Made by a program: the position numbers and the translations under genes. Below the pieces are notes generated by a model. That model saw only the letters and a program-made list of their open reading frames with translations, did no database searches and was not told the origin of the DNA. This document shows, piece after piece, positions 61,166 through 64,000 of a DNA stretch of 64,000 nucleotides (position 1 is its first letter; each line of letters begins with the position of its first letter). The stretch is taken from NCBI GenBank assembly GCA_025024175.1, contig QCXZ01000137.1, forward strand, positions 3,844,001-3,908,000, read 5' to 3'. Source of the DNA: Rhyzopertha dominica (taxonomy: Eukaryota; Arthropoda; Insecta; Coleoptera; Bostrichidae).

Positions 61166-64000
61166 TTGTTGGGAGAAGTTATTTATTGTCTCAGAGTATT
61201 AATGTTGATTAACACTTCTTACAAACAACATTGTGATATTGTTTTTATTACTTAAAAGTGTAGCCTTTAGTACATAAAATTCTTAAAACAATACAAAAGC
61301 TACAATGTGCATGATCTTCAAGTATCCTCTAAATAAATTAGCAAGTATTTTTGTCCTATATAAAGGCTACCCCAATGATTCACCCATCCAACCACCCCCG
61401 AGCACAGAGAATATTGAATAAAGTTATTTATTGCCTCAAAGTATTAATATTGATTAACTATTTCTTACAAGAAATATTGTGATATTGTTTTTATTATTTA
61501 AACGTGTTTGAGTAGCCTTTAGTACATAAAATTCTTAAAACAATACAAAAGCTACAATGTGCATGATCTTGAAGTATCCTCTAAATAAATTAACAAGTAT
61601 TTTTATCCTATATAAAGGCTACCCCAACGATTCACCCATCCAACCACCCCCGAGCACAGAGAATATTGAAAAAAAGTTATTAATTGCCTCAAAGTATTAA
61701 TATCGATTAACTATTTCTTACAAGGAATATTGTGATATTATTTTTATTATTTAAACGTGTTGGAGTAGCCTTTAGTACATAATATTCTTAAAACAATACA
61801 AAAGCTACAATGTGCATGATCTTCAAGTATCCTCTAAATAAATTCGCAAGTATTTTTGTCCTATGTAAAAGCTACCCCAATCATTCACCCATCCAACCAC
61901 CCCCGAGCACAGAGAATATTGAAAAAAGTTATTAATTGCCTCAAAGTATTAATATCGATTAACTATTTCTTACAAGGAATATTGTGATATTATTTTTATT
62001 ATTTAAACGTGTTNNAGTAGCCTTTAGTACATAAAATTCTTAAAACAATACAAAAGCTACAATGTGCATGATCTTCAAGTATCCTCTAAATAAATTCGCA
62101 AGTATTTTTGTCCTATGTAAAGGCTACCCCAATCATTCACCCATCCAACCACCCCCGAGCACAGAGAATATTGACAAAAGTTATTAAGTGCCTCAAAGTA
62201 TTAATATCGATTAACTATTTCTTACAAGGAATATTGTGATATTATTTTTATTATTTAAACGTGTTGGAGTAACCTCTAGTACATAAAATTCTTAAAACAA
62301 TACAAAAGCTACAATGTGCATGATCTTCAAGTATCCTCTAAATAAATTCGCAAGTATTTTTGTCCTATGTAAAGGCTACCCCAATCATTCACCCATCCAA
62401 CCACCCCCGAGCACAGAGAATATTGGAAAAAGTTATTAATTGCCTCAAAGTATTAATATTGATTAACTATTTCTTACAAGGAATATTGTGATATTGTTTT
62501 TATTATTTAAACGTCTTGGAGTAGCCTTTAGTACATAAAATTCTTAAAACAATACAAAAGCTACAATGTGCATGATCTTGAAGTATCCTCTAAATAAATT
62601 CGCAAGTATTTTTGTCCTATGTAAAGGCTACCCCAATCATTCACCCATCCAACCACCCCCGAGCACAGAGAATATTGGAAAAAAGTTATTTATTGCCTCA
62701 AAGTATTAATATCGATTAACTATTTCTGTCAAGGAATATTGTGATATTGTTTTTATTATTTAAACATGCTGGACTAGCCTTTAGTACATAAAATTCTTAA
62801 AACAATACAAAAGCTACAATGTGCATGATCTTCAAGTATCCTCTAAATAAATTCGCAAGTATTTTTGTCCTATGTAAAGGCTACCCCAATCATTCACCCA
62901 TCCAACCACCCCCGAGCACAGAGAATATTGGAAAAAGTTATTAATTGCCTCAAAGTATTAATATTGATTAACTATTTCTTACAAGGAATATTGTGATATT
63001 GTTTTTATTATTTAAACGTCTTGGAGTAGCCTTTAGTACATAAAATTCTTAAAACAATACAAAAGCTACAATGTGCATGATCTTGAAGTATCCTCTAAAT
63101 AAATTCGCAAGTATTTTTGTCCTATGTAAAGGCTACCCNAATCATTCACCCATCCAACCACCCCCGAGCACAGAGAATATTGGAAAAAAGTTATNTATTG
63201 CCTCAAAGTATTAATATCGATTAACTATTTCTGTCAAGGAATATTGTGATATTGTTTTTATTATTTAAACATGCTGGACTAGCCTTTAGTACATAAAATT
63301 CTTAAAACAATACAAAAGCTACAGTGTGCATGACCTTGAAGTATCCTCTAAATAAATAGCAAGTATTTTTGTCCTATGTAAAGGCTACCCCAATGATTCA
63401 CCCATCCAACCACTCCCCAGCACAGAGAATTTTTAAAAAAAGTTATTTATTGCCTCAAAGTATTAATATCGATTAACTATTTCTTACAAGGAATATTGTG
63501 ATATTGTTTTTATTATTTAAACGTCTTGGAGTAGCCTTTAGTACATAAAATTCTTAAAACAATACAAAAGCTACAATGTGCATGATCTTGAAGTATCCTC
63601 TAAATAAATTCGCAAGTATTTTTGTCCTATGTAAAGGCTACCCCAATCATTCACCCATCCAACCACCCCCGAGCACAGAGAATATTGGAAAAAAGTTATT
63701 TATTGCCTCAAAGTATTAATATCGATTAACTATTTCTGTCAAGGAATATTGTGATATTGTTTTTATTATTTAAACATGCTGGACTAGCCTTTAGTACATA
63801 AAATTCTTAAAACAATACAAAAGCTACAGTGTGCATGACCTTGAAGTATCCTCTAAATAAATAGCAAGTATTTTTGTCCTATGTAAAGGCTACCCCAATG
63901 ATTCACCCATCCAACCACTCCCCAGCACAGAGAATTTTGAAAAAAAGTTATTTATTGCCTCAAAGTATTAATATCGATTAACTATTTCTTACAAGGAATA
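61166..64000. repeat. 252-bp satellite array, more than 11 units, continuing past the window
   Basis: CACCCATCCAACCAC recurs at 61381, 61633, 61886, 62138, 62390, 62642, 62895, 63147, 63399, 63652 and 63904 (252-253 bp). Units carry TTGATTAACTATTTCTTACA, GTACATAAAATTCTTAAAAC and ACATTGTG-type blocks. From about 62440 two variants alternate (TTCTTACAAGG with CGTCTTGGAG, and TTCTGTCAAGG with CATGCTGGAC), giving a 505-bp dimer. The first unit (about 61166-61380) is the most diverged, as expected at an array edge. Confidence 0.92.

Overview
The window is nuclear DNA of an insect. A beetle is plausible, but the species cannot be told from the sequence. The host DNA is AT-rich, with long intron-filled gene structure and no prokaryotic features. 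The host gene is Hr39, the FTZ-F1-related orphan nuclear receptor (NR5B type). Ten coding segments on the + strand run from 1243 to 58857 and join in phase with GT..AG introns to give about 722 residues. Order: an N-terminal [12 protein letters not shown] region, a Ser/Pro-rich linker, the C4 zinc-finger DNA-binding domain (exon 11340-11551), the FTZ-F1 box, and a ligand-binding domain ending in the AF-2 helix [10 protein letters not shown]. Introns range from 59 nt to 44 kb.

The 44-kb intron (11881-55829), between the DBD and LBD exons, holds what I read as one giant Helitron on the - strand, 13762-55342. Its 3' end has the textbook form (a 7-bp-stem hairpin, 9 nt, then CTAG, next host base T). 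Its 5' end reads TCTCTATAGTAT and is preceded by host A. The insertion therefore sits in an AT dinucleotide, with no target duplication. In + coordinates it contains: subterminal ~150-200-bp repeats and G/C-run hairpins (13.8-14.8 kb); three ~130-bp direct repeats (16.1-16.4 kb); an intact 1942-residue RepHel transposase with an N-terminal Ulp1/C48-like protease domain and AT-hooks (16943-22771); a CpG-rich non-coding module (24.15-27.2 kb); a 159-bp satellite with an 11-monomer, 1750-bp higher-order repeat (27.2-32.1 kb); an AT-rich block carrying an SGNH/GDSL hydrolase exon and a broken inverted copy of it (32.1-37.6 kb); then further CpG-rich modules and a ~670-bp tandem array (37.6-55.3 kb).

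A 7.7-kb near-identical direct duplication (38541-46238 and 46339-54020) abuts a run of exactly 100 Ns on both sides. It looks like two overlapping contig ends that were scaffolded instead of merged. If so, the Helitron is really about 33.8 kb.

Smaller mobile DNA in the other Hr39 introns comprises a 1.9-kb TA-flanked long-TIR element, a ~260-bp MITE family with three copies, and a 274-bp fold-back. Downstream of Hr39 are a UTR hairpin, a candidate polyadenylation signal, a Penelope-type GIY-YIG remnant, and a 252-bp satellite that runs off the window end.

Hr39 appears intact despite the insert. The Helitron is antisense to it and carries its own transposase, so it may be recent or recently active. 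Most long open frames in the CpG-rich and satellite DNA are stop-poor by composition and I do not regard them as genes.
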